A stretch of 64,000 nucleotides of DNA from NCBI RefSeq assembly GCF_003853705.1, contig NZ_QTQI01000001.1, positions 496,001-560,000 of the forward strand, in the 5' to 3' direction. The notes under the pieces were generated by a model. It did not search any database, was not told the DNA's origin, and saw only the letters and a program-made list of their open reading frames with translations. The DNA comes from Burkholderia sp. Bp8992. GTDB lineage: Bacteria > Pseudomonadota > Gammaproteobacteria > Burkholderiales > Burkholderiaceae. The translations under genes and the position numbers were made by a program. Positions 35,448 through 44,383 of the stretch are shown here, piece after piece. How positions within the stretch are numbered: the first letter of the stretch is position 1; each line of letters begins with the position of its first letter.

Positions 35448-37016
35448 GTGGTTCGCCAGACGCTTGCTCGCGCCGTGCTTCGCACCGCGTTGATCGGGGG
35501 CGTGTTTGCCGGAGGTTTGCCGCCGCCGGCCTCCATTGCCGCCACCCTCGCGCCGCCTGCCGCGCCACGCGCCCTGAAGCAACGGCCGCCCGCCGCGCCT
35601 TATGCGATGCCGGTCGATTTTCCGGCCATCGTCGAGCGTTACGGACCCGCGGTCGTGACGATCATGACCGCGCTCAACCAGCAAACCGGCGGGCCGTCCT
35701 TCGCGATCCTCGATACCGACGATCCGCTCGCCGTGTTCTTCCGGCGCGGCGGCCCGACGCCCGTGCAGGGCGCGCAGGTGCCGACACCCGACCCGGTGCT
35801 GCGCGCGGTGTCGGGCAGCGGCTCGGGCTTCATCGTCAGTGCCGACGGCCTGATCCTGACCTCCGCGCACGTGGTCGACGAGGCGACCGACGTGACGGTG
35901 CGGCTCACCGACCGGCGCGAATTCAAGGCGACGGTGCTGGCCGTCGATCCGCAAAGCGACGTCGCCGTGTTGCGTGTCAATACAACGAAGCTGCCGTTCG
36001 TGCGCCTTGGCGATTCGGCGAAGGTGCGGGCGGGCGAACCGGTGATGACGATCGGCGCGCCGGACGGGGCCGGCAACACGGTCACGGCCGGCATCGTCAG
36101 CGCGACGTCGCACCAGTTGCCGGACGGCAGCGCATTCCCGTTCTTCGAAACCGACATCGCGCCGAATCCCGACAACTCCGGCGGCCCCGTGTTCAACCGC
36201 GCGGGCGACGTGATCGGCATCGCGGTGCAGGTCTACACGGGCAACGATCGCTACGCGAGCATGACGTTCGCGATCCCGATCGCATTTGCCGCAAAGGTGC
36301 GCGCGCAGTTGCAGGCGCAACAACAGGCCCAGATGCAGGTGCAACAGGTTCAGGTGTCCGCTCCCGGTGCGCCGGCCGGCAACGCGCTCGGCCTCGACGT
36401 GCAGGACGTCGGCGTCGGGCTGGCCGCGGCATTCGGGCTGCCGCGTCCGGCAGGCGCGCTCGTCAACGGCGTCGCGCCGGGCTCGCCGGCCGCCGCGGCC
36501 GGCCTGAAACCCGGCGACGTGATCGTGAAACTCGGCGACAAGGCGATCGGCCGCTCGGCCGAGCTGAACGACCTGGCCGCCGCGCTGGCGCCCGGCGAAA
36601 AGGCGTCGCTGCGCGTGATCCGCAACCGCGCACCGGTGATGCTGACGATCGCGGGTGCCGACGAGACGGCCGGGAACGCACCGGCCACGGTAGCGGGCAT
36701 GGCCGCGCCGAAGGCCGCGGCACGACCGGGCCCGGGGGCGGGCGACCATGGTGACCGCCTGGGACTGACGATGCACGCGCTGAGCGACGACGAGCGCCGT
36801 TCGACGGGGCTCGCGGTCGGGATGATGGTGGACGCGGTGCACGGGCCGGCCGCGAGCGCGGGCATCCAGCCGGGCGACGTCGTCCTGGAGTTGAACGACA
36901 CGCTGCTCGAGACGCCGGAAGACGTGCCGATGCTCGAAGCGAGCGGCGGCAACGTGATCGCGGTGCTGATCCAGCGCAACAACGCACGGAAGTTCGTGTC
37001 GGTGCGCGCGCGTTAG
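35448..37016 (+). CDS. HtrA/DegQ-like periplasmic serine protease with two PDZ domains
   Basis: 522 residues from GTG 35448, placed by GGAGGT five bases upstream. A signal peptide (about 1-33) exports it. The S1C triad is His141 (TSAHVVDE), Asp171 (QSDVAVL) and Ser244 (PDNSGGPVF). PDZ domains follow at about 310-400 (LGLDVQDVGVGLAAAFGLP, ALVNGVAPGSPAAAAG) and about 435-520. An unusual Gln-rich linker (AQQQAQMQVQQVQV) precedes PDZ1. The residue two before the catalytic serine is Asp where family members have Gly, which should affect the oxyanion hole. Expected role: envelope protein quality control, possibly more chaperone than protease. Confidence 0.85.
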   Translation: MVRQTLARAVLRTALIGGVFAGGLPPPASIAATLAPPAAPRALKQRPPAAPYAMPVDFPAIVERYGPAVVTIMTALNQQTGGPSFAILDTDDPLAVFFRRGGPTPVQGAQVPTPDPVLRAVSGSGSGFIVSADGLILTSAHVVDEATDVTVRLTDRREFKATVLAVDPQSDVAVLRVNTTKLPFVRLGDSAKVRAGEPVMTIGAPDGAGNTVTAGIVSATSHQLPDGSAFPFFETDIAPNPDNSGGPVFNRAGDVIGIAVQVYTGNDRYASMTFAIPIAFAAKVRAQLQAQQQAQMQVQQVQVSAPGAPAGNALGLDVQDVGVGLAAAFGLPRPAGALVNGVAPGSPAAAAGLKPGDVIVKLGDKAIGRSAELNDLAAALAPGEKASLRVIRNRAPVMLTIAGADETAGNAPATVAGMAAPKAAARPGPGAGDHGDRLGLTMHALSDDERRSTGLAVGMMVDAVHGPAASAGIQPGDVVLELNDTLLETPEDVPMLEASGGNVIAVLIQRNNARKFVSVRAR

Positions 37017-37097
37017 GGCGTTGACGCGGCGGGTGTCGCCCGCCTAACATCGTCCGATCTCGTCGGCAGTCAGCCCGGCATTCAGGAGCCATTCGGC

Positions 37098-37148
37098 ATG
37101 AAGACGGCTTGCTTCATCGTAGTAGTCCACAGGCGCAGGGTCCGGTAG
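37098..37148 (+). CDS. Leader peptide, 16 residues, upstream of the Bcr/CflA transporter
   Basis: AGGAG (37084-37088) stands nine bases before ATG 37098, which opens MKTACFIVVVHRRRVR and stop. The IVVV run recalls the macrolide-dependent arrest motifs of Erm leader peptides (IAVV, IFVI), and the Arg-rich end HRRRVR recalls +X+ type arrest sequences. Two of the four arginine codons are AGG, rare in this genome. A perfect intrinsic terminator begins 25 bases after the stop, and the drug transporter starts 44 bases after it. This is the layout of ribosome-stalling attenuation. No direct proof of translation exists from sequence alone. Confidence 0.6.
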   Translation: MKTACFIVVVHRRRVR

Positions 37149-37172
37149 CGGCACCGCGCCGGCACCCATGCG

Positions 37173-37198
37173 CCCCCGACTCGGTCGGGGGTTTTTTT
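37173..37198 (+). terminator. Intrinsic terminator/attenuator before the Bcr/CflA transporter
   Basis: Perfect 8-bp stem CCCCCGAC / GTCGGGGG with the loop TCG, followed at once by seven T residues (37192-37198). It is the best intrinsic terminator in the window and lies between the leader peptide and the transporter start, so it probably acts as a regulated attenuator rather than only ending the protease transcript. Confidence 0.85.
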
Positions 37199-37241
37199 GC
37201 ATTGCGCACGGCGCTGCGGCACGTGCGCGGAGGGCATCCGC

Positions 37242-38453
37242 TTGCAATCGAACCTGCCGATCGAATCCGCTCCGGCGTCGCCGCGACATGTGACGCTGAT
37301 CCTGCTGTGCGCGCTCTCGGTACTGCCGCTGAGCCTGTTCCTGCCGGCGTTGCCGGCGATCGCACGCGACCTGCATGCCGACTACGGGCTCGTCGCGCTG
37401 TCGCTCGGCGGTTACGCGGCGGTGGCCGCGTCGCTCGAGTTCGTGATGGGGCCGCTGTCGGACCGGTTCGGGCGGCGGCCGATCATGCTGACGAGTGTCG
37501 GCGTGTTCGCGCTCGGTTCGCTCGGCTGCGCGACGGCGACCGATATCCGCGTGTTTCTCGCGTGCCGGATGATGCAGGCGGCGATCACATCGGTCTATCC
37601 GGTGTCGATGGCGACGATCCGCGATACCGGCGGCGGCGCGCGTGCGGCGAGCCGGATCGGCTATGCGGCGATGGCGGCCGCGTTCGCGCCGATGCTCGGC
37701 CCGACGCTCGGCGGCGCACTCGACCAGACGGTCGGCTGGCGGGCGAGCTTCTGGCTGCTCGGCGCGGCCGGCATCGCGCTGTTCGGCTGGTGTGCATTCG
37801 ACCTCGTCGAAACCCATGCGAACCGGTCGTCGAGCTTCCGGCAGCAGCTTCGCGCGTATCCGGCGCTGCTCCGCGCACGCCGTTTCTGGGCCTATGCGCT
37901 TTGCATGGCGTTTTCGACGGGCGCGTTCTACGCGTTCCTGGCCGGCGCGCCGCTTGCCGCGAAAACGCTGTTCGGCATTGCGCCGGCGGAGGTCGGCTTT
38001 TACATGGGGACGATCACGGCCGGTTTCGTCGTCGGCAGCTTTCTGGCCGCACGTGTCGCGCGCCGCTACGCACTCGCCACGACGATCCTGTGCGGGCGGG
38101 TCGTCGCGTGTGCGGGGCCGTTGATCGCGCTCGGGCTCGTGTCCGGCGGCGCGACGCATGCGCTCGCATGGTTCGGGCCGTGCGTGCTGGTCGGCATCGG
38201 CAACGGGCTGACCAATCCCGGCGCGCATGCCGGCGCGGTGTCGGTGCGCCCGGAACTGGCGGGCAGCGCGTCGGGGCTGGCCGGCGCGATGACGATCGCG
38301 GGCGGCGCCGCGCTGTCGTCGCTGACGGGCGCGGTGCTGACCGCCGGCAACGCCGGTTATGCGCCGCTCGCGATGATGCTGCTGTCGGCGGCGATCGCGC
38401 TGGCGGCGGCCGTCTGCGTGCGGGTCCTCGATGCGCGGGACGCCGTGCGGTGA
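37242..38453 (+). CDS. Bcr/CflA-family MFS drug efflux transporter
   Basis: 403 residues, about twelve transmembrane helices. The start LCALSVLPLSLFLPALPAIA is the Bcr/CflA signature opening, and GPLSDRFGRRPIML is the conserved MFS loop after helix 2. Members export bicyclomycin, chloramphenicol, sulfonamides or dipeptides with proton exchange; the substrate here is unknown. TTG 37242 is chosen for GGAGGG seven bases upstream; nothing better is near. The preceding leader peptide and terminator suggest induction by a ribosome-targeting drug. Confidence 0.85.
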   Translation: MQSNLPIESAPASPRHVTLILLCALSVLPLSLFLPALPAIARDLHADYGLVALSLGGYAAVAASLEFVMGPLSDRFGRRPIMLTSVGVFALGSLGCATATDIRVFLACRMMQAAITSVYPVSMATIRDTGGGARAASRIGYAAMAAAFAPMLGPTLGGALDQTVGWRASFWLLGAAGIALFGWCAFDLVETHANRSSSFRQQLRAYPALLRARRFWAYALCMAFSTGAFYAFLAGAPLAAKTLFGIAPAEVGFYMGTITAGFVVGSFLAARVARRYALATTILCGRVVACAGPLIALGLVSGGATHALAWFGPCVLVGIGNGLTNPGAHAGAVSVRPELAGSASGLAGAMTIAGGAALSSLTGAVLTAGNAGYAPLAMMLLSAAIALAAAVCVRVLDARDAVR

Positions 38454-38579
38454 CTGCGGGTGCGGCCCGGTACCGTGGCGCGGCCGATTGGCGGACAATC
38501 CGTCGAATACCGGGACACGATGCACCATCCGCGAGCCGTATTCCCCGACGGGCGCGAAGGGTGACTGGGCGAGGATGCG

Positions 38580-39119
38580 ATGAGCGACTTTTCGGATTTC
38601 CAGCGGGACATTGCCGATGCCGCGAGGGCGACCTTCAAGGCACTGCGGGCGTTGCACCCGGACGAGCATTTCTATGCGTTCGCGCTTTATACGGACAGCG
38701 GCGCGATGACGGTGGTGCCGGCCGCCAATACGGTCGAAGGGCTGCGCCGGATGCGCGCGCAACAGGCGCTTCCGGACGACGATCCGTGGTTCGTGTGGGG
38801 CGTTTCCGAATGGGCGTACGAGGCGGCGGAGGCTTCGCCGTTCAACGCGATCTGCGGCAGGCTGGCCGACGAAGTGCTGAGTCCGCAGTTCGTGCGGTCG
38901 CGATTCACCGAATTTTCCCGGCAACTGCACACCGACATGATCGAGGCATTGCGGCTGCTCGATCGCGACGGTGTGTTCGGCACGGGCGACGAGCGGGCGG
39001 CCATCACGCTGTTCGTATCGATCAGCGACGACGATGCCGCCGAGGCGCTGGAAAACGCATCGGCGAAAGCGCTGAATCCGCCGGCCGTCGCCGACGCATT
39101 CCTGCGCCGCTACGGCTGA
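38580..39119 (+). CDS. DUF4303-like protein
   Basis: 179 residues, cytosolic, function unknown. DEHFYAFALYTDSGAMTVVPAANT near the start and WGVSEWAYEAAEASPFN are the conserved parts of the DUF4303 pattern. GCGAGGATGCG precedes ATG 38580. DUF4303/SUFU-like proteins often act as immunity proteins in polymorphic-toxin loci, but no toxin gene adjoins this one. Confidence 0.65.
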   Translation: MSDFSDFQRDIADAARATFKALRALHPDEHFYAFALYTDSGAMTVVPAANTVEGLRRMRAQQALPDDDPWFVWGVSEWAYEAAEASPFNAICGRLADEVLSPQFVRSRFTEFSRQLHTDMIEALRLLDRDGVFGTGDERAAITLFVSISDDDAAEALENASAKALNPPAVADAFLRRYG

Positions 39120-39135
39120 CCGCCATCGGGATACC

Positions 39136-39166
39136 GCACGGCGGCCCGCGCGGGCGGCCGCCGTGC
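39136..39166. terminator. Strong hairpin between convergent genes
   Basis: Perfect 11-bp stem GCACGGCGGCC / GGCCGCCGTGC around a 9-base loop, midway between the convergent DUF4303 and FAH genes. There is no T-run on either side; it is a probable bidirectional transcript end. Confidence 0.6.
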
Positions 39167-39174
39167 GTGCTTCG

Positions 39175-39873
<699 letters not shown>

Positions 39874-39999
39874 CGGATGGCCTCGTTCGGTAGGAAGACG
39901 GATGCCGGCGCCCGTGCGGCGCGCGGGCCGGCATGCGTGCAACGATACCCGACGCGCATGCGGCCGGATGCGACGCAACTGCGTTTTACCGGGACAAAA

Positions 40000-40941
40000 C
40001 TACGCGTCGGCGGCCGGCGGCGCGTCGTTGCTGTCCGGCAGCGCGGCGTTCGCGTCGCGGTACGCCTTCGGCGACACGCCGACGCGCGCCCGGAAGCGCC
40101 GCGCGAAATACCCTTCGTCGCGGAAGCCGACCGAGCGCGCGATGTCGGCGATGCGCCGGCTGGTATGGGCCAGCAGCGACTGCGCGAGCGCGATCCGGCG
40201 CTCGGTCACGAGATCGGTGAACGTACTGCCGGTTTCCTTGCGGACCAGGTGCGCGAGGTAGTTCGGCGACAGGAACGCGGCCTCGGCCGTTGCGGCGAGC
40301 GTCAGGTCCTCGCGGGTCAGGTTCGCGCGAACGTGCCGCAGCACGCGCGCGAGCGCATCGCGCCGGCCCGCACGCTGGGCGCCGCGCTGGGCGAGCTTGT
40401 CGAGCGCGCCCGCGTACTGCGTGCAGACGAGCCCGATCAGCTGCAGCAGGTAGCCGCGCAGCAACGTGGTCGAACCGAACGTGCGCACGCGATCGGTGTC
40501 GAGCATGCACAGCGCGAGGCGGCGTGCTTCGTCGTAGGTGTCGCCGGTCAGGATGAAGTCGAGATGTTCCTGGAAACGGAACGGCGTCAGCTCGGGGAAG
40601 CGGTGCGCGGGCACGTCCTCGAGGTCGAGCGGATCGACGTCGAGATCGGCGCGCAGGAACGCCTGGCTGAAGTTGATCACGATGAAATGCGCGCCTTCCG
40701 GATGCGGGATCAGGTGCTCGCGGTGCGGCAGCACGAACGCGAGCGCACCGCGCGGAAACGGACGCGTGACGCCGCCGATCCGCTGCTCGGTGTCGCCGCC
40801 GAGGTTGAACTGGATCTGGAAATATGCGTGCCGGTGCGGCTCGGTAATCGCCTGGCGCGACGCCTGGTCGCGGATGTAGAAGTCGAGCCGGTCGCTGCGT
40901 TCGGGCATCCCGTACAGGCGCGGCGGGGCGGTGGAGGGCAT
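40000..40941 (-). CDS. AraC-family transcriptional regulator
   Basis: 313 residues. An N-terminal cupin-like sensor (about 25-110: EPHRHAYFQIQFNLGG) is followed by a double helix-turn-helix at about 195-300 (LSPNYLAHLVRKETGSTFTD and IADIARSVGFRDEGYFARRF). The sensor type suggests a small-molecule effector, perhaps an aromatic or keto acid given the FAH gene next on the strand. The gap between the two genes is 126 bases, so they may or may not share a transcript. Confidence 0.88.
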   Translation of the reverse strand: MPSTAPPRLYGMPERSDRLDFYIRDQASRQAITEPHRHAYFQIQFNLGGDTEQRIGGVTRPFPRGALAFVLPHREHLIPHPEGAHFIVINFSQAFLRADLDVDPLDLEDVPAHRFPELTPFRFQEHLDFILTGDTYDEARRLALCMLDTDRVRTFGSTTLLRGYLLQLIGLVCTQYAGALDKLAQRGAQRAGRRDALARVLRHVRANLTREDLTLAATAEAAFLSPNYLAHLVRKETGSTFTDLVTERRIALAQSLLAHTSRRIADIARSVGFRDEGYFARRFRARVGVSPKAYRDANAALPDSNDAPPAADA

Positions 40942-41032
40942 GAAGGATTCTGCTGTTCGTGACGCGGTGGAGCCGCGATGGTACAGCGAACCGGGCGCGG
41001 CCGGAACGTGCGGGCGCGCTGCGGCGCGGCAT

Positions 41033-41821
41033 TCAGGCGTCCGGATGGAACCCGAGATAGCGGGCGTGCGGCCCCGTGCCGTTGCCGGCGAGCACGCTCG
41101 ATGCGCCGACCGACACGAGCGTTTCCACCGTGGGCGCGCGGTTCGACACCAGCTTCCATTCGGTTGCCTCGACGGCTTCAGCCGGCGACGGGGCGCACAG
41201 GTCGGTCAGTGCGGCGAGCAAGGTGGCGGCGGCCGGCGCATGGACCATGAATCCTTCATTGGCGACGGCCGCCGTGTCGATGCCGAGCACCGCGCACAGC
41301 CGCGCGCGCAACGGCGTCTCGGCCTCGCTCGCCGCGCGCGAGCGTGCGATGTGCTCGCGCGTCGCCGCGTCGACGAGCGTGCCGCCACGGATGAGCGGCG
41401 CGTGCTGCCAGGCGTCGGGCGGGCATTGCTTGCCGCCGGGCATCAGCGCCACGAACGGATTGACCTCGGCCGGATAGATCCGGCACACGAGCGGGCGTTC
41501 GTCGTAGATCCCGCACCGCAGGTCGTCGCGCAGGTTCGGGCACGGGCCCGCATGGGACGCGGTGAGCATGGCCGTGATGCGGACGGGCAGCGAACCGCTC
41601 GTCGCGGCGGTCGACCGCGCGCGCTTGTACGCAGCGAACGCGTCGCCCGGCTCGGGTTCGACGGGCCACGGCATCGCGTCGCACAGCAATTCCACGTGGC
41701 CGTCGCGCCGCAGCCACGCGATCGCCTCGTCGAGCGTCAGCGGAATGCGCAGGTCGCGGCAGCATGCGCCGCATCCGGTGCAGGCAAAGTCGACGTCGAG
41801 GTCGGTCGAGGTGGTATTCAT
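41033..41821 (-). CDS. YkgJ-family cysteine cluster protein
   Basis: 262 residues. The zinc- or iron-cluster cysteines are in FACTGCGACCRDLRIPLT, GPCPNLRDDLRCGIYDERP and VCRIYPAEV, exactly the YkgJ pattern (Cx2Cx2CC ... Cx8C ... C). Function is unproven, perhaps metal handling. ATG 41821 (MNTTSTDLDV) lacks a strong ribosome-binding site. The C-terminal half (about 150-262) is not conserved in a family I know. Confidence 0.8.
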   Translation of the reverse strand: MNTTSTDLDVDFACTGCGACCRDLRIPLTLDEAIAWLRRDGHVELLCDAMPWPVEPEPGDAFAAYKRARSTAATSGSLPVRITAMLTASHAGPCPNLRDDLRCGIYDERPLVCRIYPAEVNPFVALMPGGKQCPPDAWQHAPLIRGGTLVDAATREHIARSRAASEAETPLRARLCAVLGIDTAAVANEGFMVHAPAAATLLAALTDLCAPSPAEAVEATEWKLVSNRAPTVETLVSVGASSVLAGNGTGPHARYLGFHPDA

Positions 41822-41882
41822 GAGGGTATCGCGGGGACATCGGGCGGCACGCGACGCATCGCGATGGCGCCGGTGATTGCGT

Positions 41883-42482
41883 TCATCGGTCGAGCAGCGG
41901 TGCCACCCGGCGGCGGAGTTCGGGCACGACGTCGGCGTCGAACCACGGATGGTGCTTGAACCACGCCTGGTTGCGCGGCGACGGGTGCGGCAGCGGCAGC
42001 ACGCCGGGGCCGTAGTCGGGCCACGCATGCACGGTGTCGGTCAGCGTTGCCTTGCGTGTGTCGCGCAGGAAATGCCGCTGCGCGTACTGGCCGATCAGCA
42101 GCGTCAGGCGGATCGACGGCAGCTCGGCCACCAGCCGGTCGAGCCACAGTGGCGCGCATTCGGGGCGCGGCGGGTTATCGCCGCTCGCGCCGCGGCCGGG
42201 GTAGCAGAAGCCCATCGGCACGATCGCGAAGCGCGTTTCGTCGTAGAAGGTGTCGGCATCGACGTCGAGCCAGCCGCGCAGCCGCTTGCCGCTCGCGTCG
42301 TCCCACGGGATGCCGCTCGCATGGACGCGCGCGCCCGGCGCCTGCCCGACGATCAGGATGCGTGCGTCGCGATGGGCGCGCACGACGGGGCGCGGGCCGA
42401 GCGGCAGGTCGGCTTCGCAGGCACGGCACGCACGGATTTCGGTGAGCAGCACGTCGAGCGGCGCGCGCGTTCGTTTCGGCAT
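41883..42482 (-). CDS. Uracil-DNA glycosylase-family protein
   Basis: 199 residues. ILIVGQAPGARVHASGIPWDD is motif 1 of the UDG superfamily, and LPLPHPSPRNQAWFKHHPWF carries motif 2 (HPSPRN). The CRACEADLP pair near the start resembles the iron-sulfur type UDGs, but further Fe-S cysteines are missing, so this is the YqfM/family-5-like single-domain branch that is usually annotated only as UDG-family. Likely a base-excision repair role. Confidence 0.8.
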   Translation of the reverse strand: MPKRTRAPLDVLLTEIRACRACEADLPLGPRPVVRAHRDARILIVGQAPGARVHASGIPWDDASGKRLRGWLDVDADTFYDETRFAIVPMGFCYPGRGASGDNPPRPECAPLWLDRLVAELPSIRLTLLIGQYAQRHFLRDTRKATLTDTVHAWPDYGPGVLPLPHPSPRNQAWFKHHPWFDADVVPELRRRVAPLLDR

Positions 42483-42608
42483 CGATTCGGATCGGGGACG
42501 GAAGGGTCGTGCAACGTCGCCCGGACGGCGCCCGCCGGAGCCGCCGGGTGGCCCGGATCGGCGTGGCGCGGCCGTGGAGCGCGCGCCCGCGGCCTCATGC
42601 GGCACGCG

Positions 42609-43670
42609 TTACGCGTGCGACAGGCCCGCTGCGCCGCCTTCGGCGACCGCAGCATCATACAACGCGGTTTGCGCGATTGCCGCGGCGATCGCCGCGTCGT
42701 CATGCGGATCGTCGAGCATGCCCCAGCGCCGGTATTGGGACAGGAACCAGCGTCCTTCGCGCGGATCGGGCCGGTTCACGGCGCCGCCGCCGTGGAAACG
42801 GATCGGCAGCGGCGGCGCGGCGAACGGCCCCGCGCCGTAGTCGCCGAGCAGGCGCGGCGCGATCAGCCGGGCCGGCACGCCGAGCGCATCGGGCGACGCG
42901 AGCCAGTCGGCCGCCTCGCGGCGATGCGCGGCGCTGTCGAGCCACGCACACGCGTCGACGAGCGTACGGATCAGCGCGCGCGCGGTGGCCGGATACAGCG
43001 CGACGAAGTCGCGCCGGGCGGCCAGCACCTTCTCCGGATGATCGGGCCAGATCTCGCTCGTGACCGCGACGGTCCGGCCCGCGCCGCACGCTTCGGCTAC
43101 TGCGTGCCACGGTTCGCCGGAACAGAAGCCGTCGAGCTCGCCACCGGCGAGCGCGGCGACCATCTCGGGCGGCGGGATCACGACGCTGCGCACGTCGCGC
43201 AGCGGATCGATGCCGTGTGACGCGAGCCACGCGTTCAGCCACATCGCGTGCGTGCCGGTCGGGAAGGTTTGGGCGAGCAGCGGCTTGCGGCCGAGCGTCG
43301 CGAACGCGTCGCGCACGCTGCCGGTTGTGCGAACCGCGTCGGCGAGACCGCGCGACAACGTGATCGCCTGGCCGTTGCGGTTCAGCACCATCAGCGCGGC
43401 CATGTCGGCCTGCGGGCCGCCGATGCCGAGCTGCAGCCCGCAGACGAGCCCGTACAGCGCATGCGCCGCATCGAGCTCGCCGCTGAGCAGCTTGTCGCGC
43501 ACGGCTGCCCACGACGGCTGGCGACTCAATTCGAGCGTGAGGCCGTGCCGCGCGCCGAGGTTCAGGCGCTGCGCGACGATCAGCGGGGCCGCGTCGCTCA
43601 GCGCGACGAACCCGAGGCGAAGATGCGCGCGTTCCGGCGCGGCGGGAGGTGAGCTATTCATGGCGGTCAT
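42609..43670 (-). CDS. nasS: NasS nitrate/nitrite sensor (NrtA/CmpA-like)
   Basis: 353 residues with the NrtA solute-binding fold but no signal peptide, so it is cytosolic: HLRLGFVALSDAAPLIVAQR, VLNRNGQAITLSRG, FPTGTHAMWLNAWLASHGID and DGFCSGEPWHAVA are the nitrate-binding family motifs. In Azotobacter, Paracoccus and Pseudomonas, NasS holds the antiterminator NasT inactive until nitrate or nitrite binds. The start overlaps the nasT stop by four bases (ATGA), tying the two proteins in translation. Confidence 0.9.
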   Translation of the reverse strand: MTAMNSSPPAAPERAHLRLGFVALSDAAPLIVAQRLNLGARHGLTLELSRQPSWAAVRDKLLSGELDAAHALYGLVCGLQLGIGGPQADMAALMVLNRNGQAITLSRGLADAVRTTGSVRDAFATLGRKPLLAQTFPTGTHAMWLNAWLASHGIDPLRDVRSVVIPPPEMVAALAGGELDGFCSGEPWHAVAEACGAGRTVAVTSEIWPDHPEKVLAARRDFVALYPATARALIRTLVDACAWLDSAAHRREAADWLASPDALGVPARLIAPRLLGDYGAGPFAAPPLPIRFHGGGAVNRPDPREGRWFLSQYRRWGMLDDPHDDAAIAAAIAQTALYDAAVAEGGAAGLSHA

Positions 43671-44263
43671 GACTGGGGTGACGCGTCGAGCAGTTGTCGC
43701 GCGACGTCGACGATGCGCAGGCCCTGATCCATCGCACGCTTGCGCAGTGCCGCATACGCATCGTGCTCGGACAGCTTGCGCTGGTCCATCAGCGCGCGTT
43801 TCGCGCGGTCGATCAGTTTGCGTTCCGCGAGTTCGCGCTCGACGTCGGCGAGCCGGCGGCGCAGCGCATCGTCGTGCGAGAAGCGCGCGAGCGCGACTTC
43901 GAGAATCGGGGCGAGACGCTCGGCCGACAGCCCTTCGACGAGATACGCGCTGACGCCTGCGCCGACCGCCGCACGGATCAGTTCCTGGTCGGCGTCGTGG
44001 CTGAACATCAGCACGGGGCGCGGCGCGGTCGCGTGCATCACCGCGAGCTGTTCGAGGGTATCGCGCGACGGCGAATCGGTATCGATGATCACGACGTCGG
44101 GACGCTGCTCCTCGACGGCCGCGGGCAGCCGCGCGGGCGTCGCGACGTCGTTCAGCATCTCGTAGCCGAGGCGCGCGAGTGCGTCGCCGAGCTCGCCGAT
44201 CGGCTTGTCGGTGTCGGTGACGAGCAGCACGCGCAGGCGGGTGGTCGGGGCAGGCGAACTCAT
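43667..44263 (-). CDS. nasT: NasT ANTAR-domain antiterminator
   Basis: 198 residues. A receiver-like domain (about 10-125: RVLLVTDTDKPIGELGDALA, DVVIIDTDSPS, PVLMFSHDAD) is followed by a coiled linker and the C-terminal ANTAR RNA-binding domain (about 135-195: LIDRAKRALMDQRKLSEHDA, YAALRKRAMDQGLRIVDVAR). ANTAR proteins bind paired hexaloop hairpins in leader RNA and prevent a terminator from forming. Two matching leaders lie 1-1.5 kb away, before cobA and before the nitrate transporter gene. ATG 44263 is preceded by no strong ribosome-binding site. Confidence 0.92.
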   Translation of the reverse strand: MSSPAPTTRLRVLLVTDTDKPIGELGDALARLGYEMLNDVATPARLPAAVEEQRPDVVIIDTDSPSRDTLEQLAVMHATAPRPVLMFSHDADQELIRAAVGAGVSAYLVEGLSAERLAPILEVALARFSHDDALRRRLADVERELAERKLIDRAKRALMDQRKLSEHDAYAALRKRAMDQGLRIVDVARQLLDASPQS

Positions 44264-44383
44264 GAGGCGGGCAACAGGGGCGGTGACGCTTCGGCGCAAC
44301 GCGCGAACGATGCAGGCAAGCCGCATGCGCGGCCGGCGGTGACGGGAAGGGGGAACGGCCGAAGCCGCGCGACGCCGTGCATG

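Noticed and set aside
37044-37169. 41-codon minus-strand ORF (ending TADEIGRC) opposite the leader peptide
   Set aside because: It reads fairly well, but it would start inside the terminator hairpin with no ribosome-binding site, and the plus-strand peptide has both a good site and a meaningful position.
38580-39119. DUF4303 gene as immunity to a local toxin
   Set aside because: No toxin or secretion gene adjoins it; the T6SS island ends 3.7 kb away.
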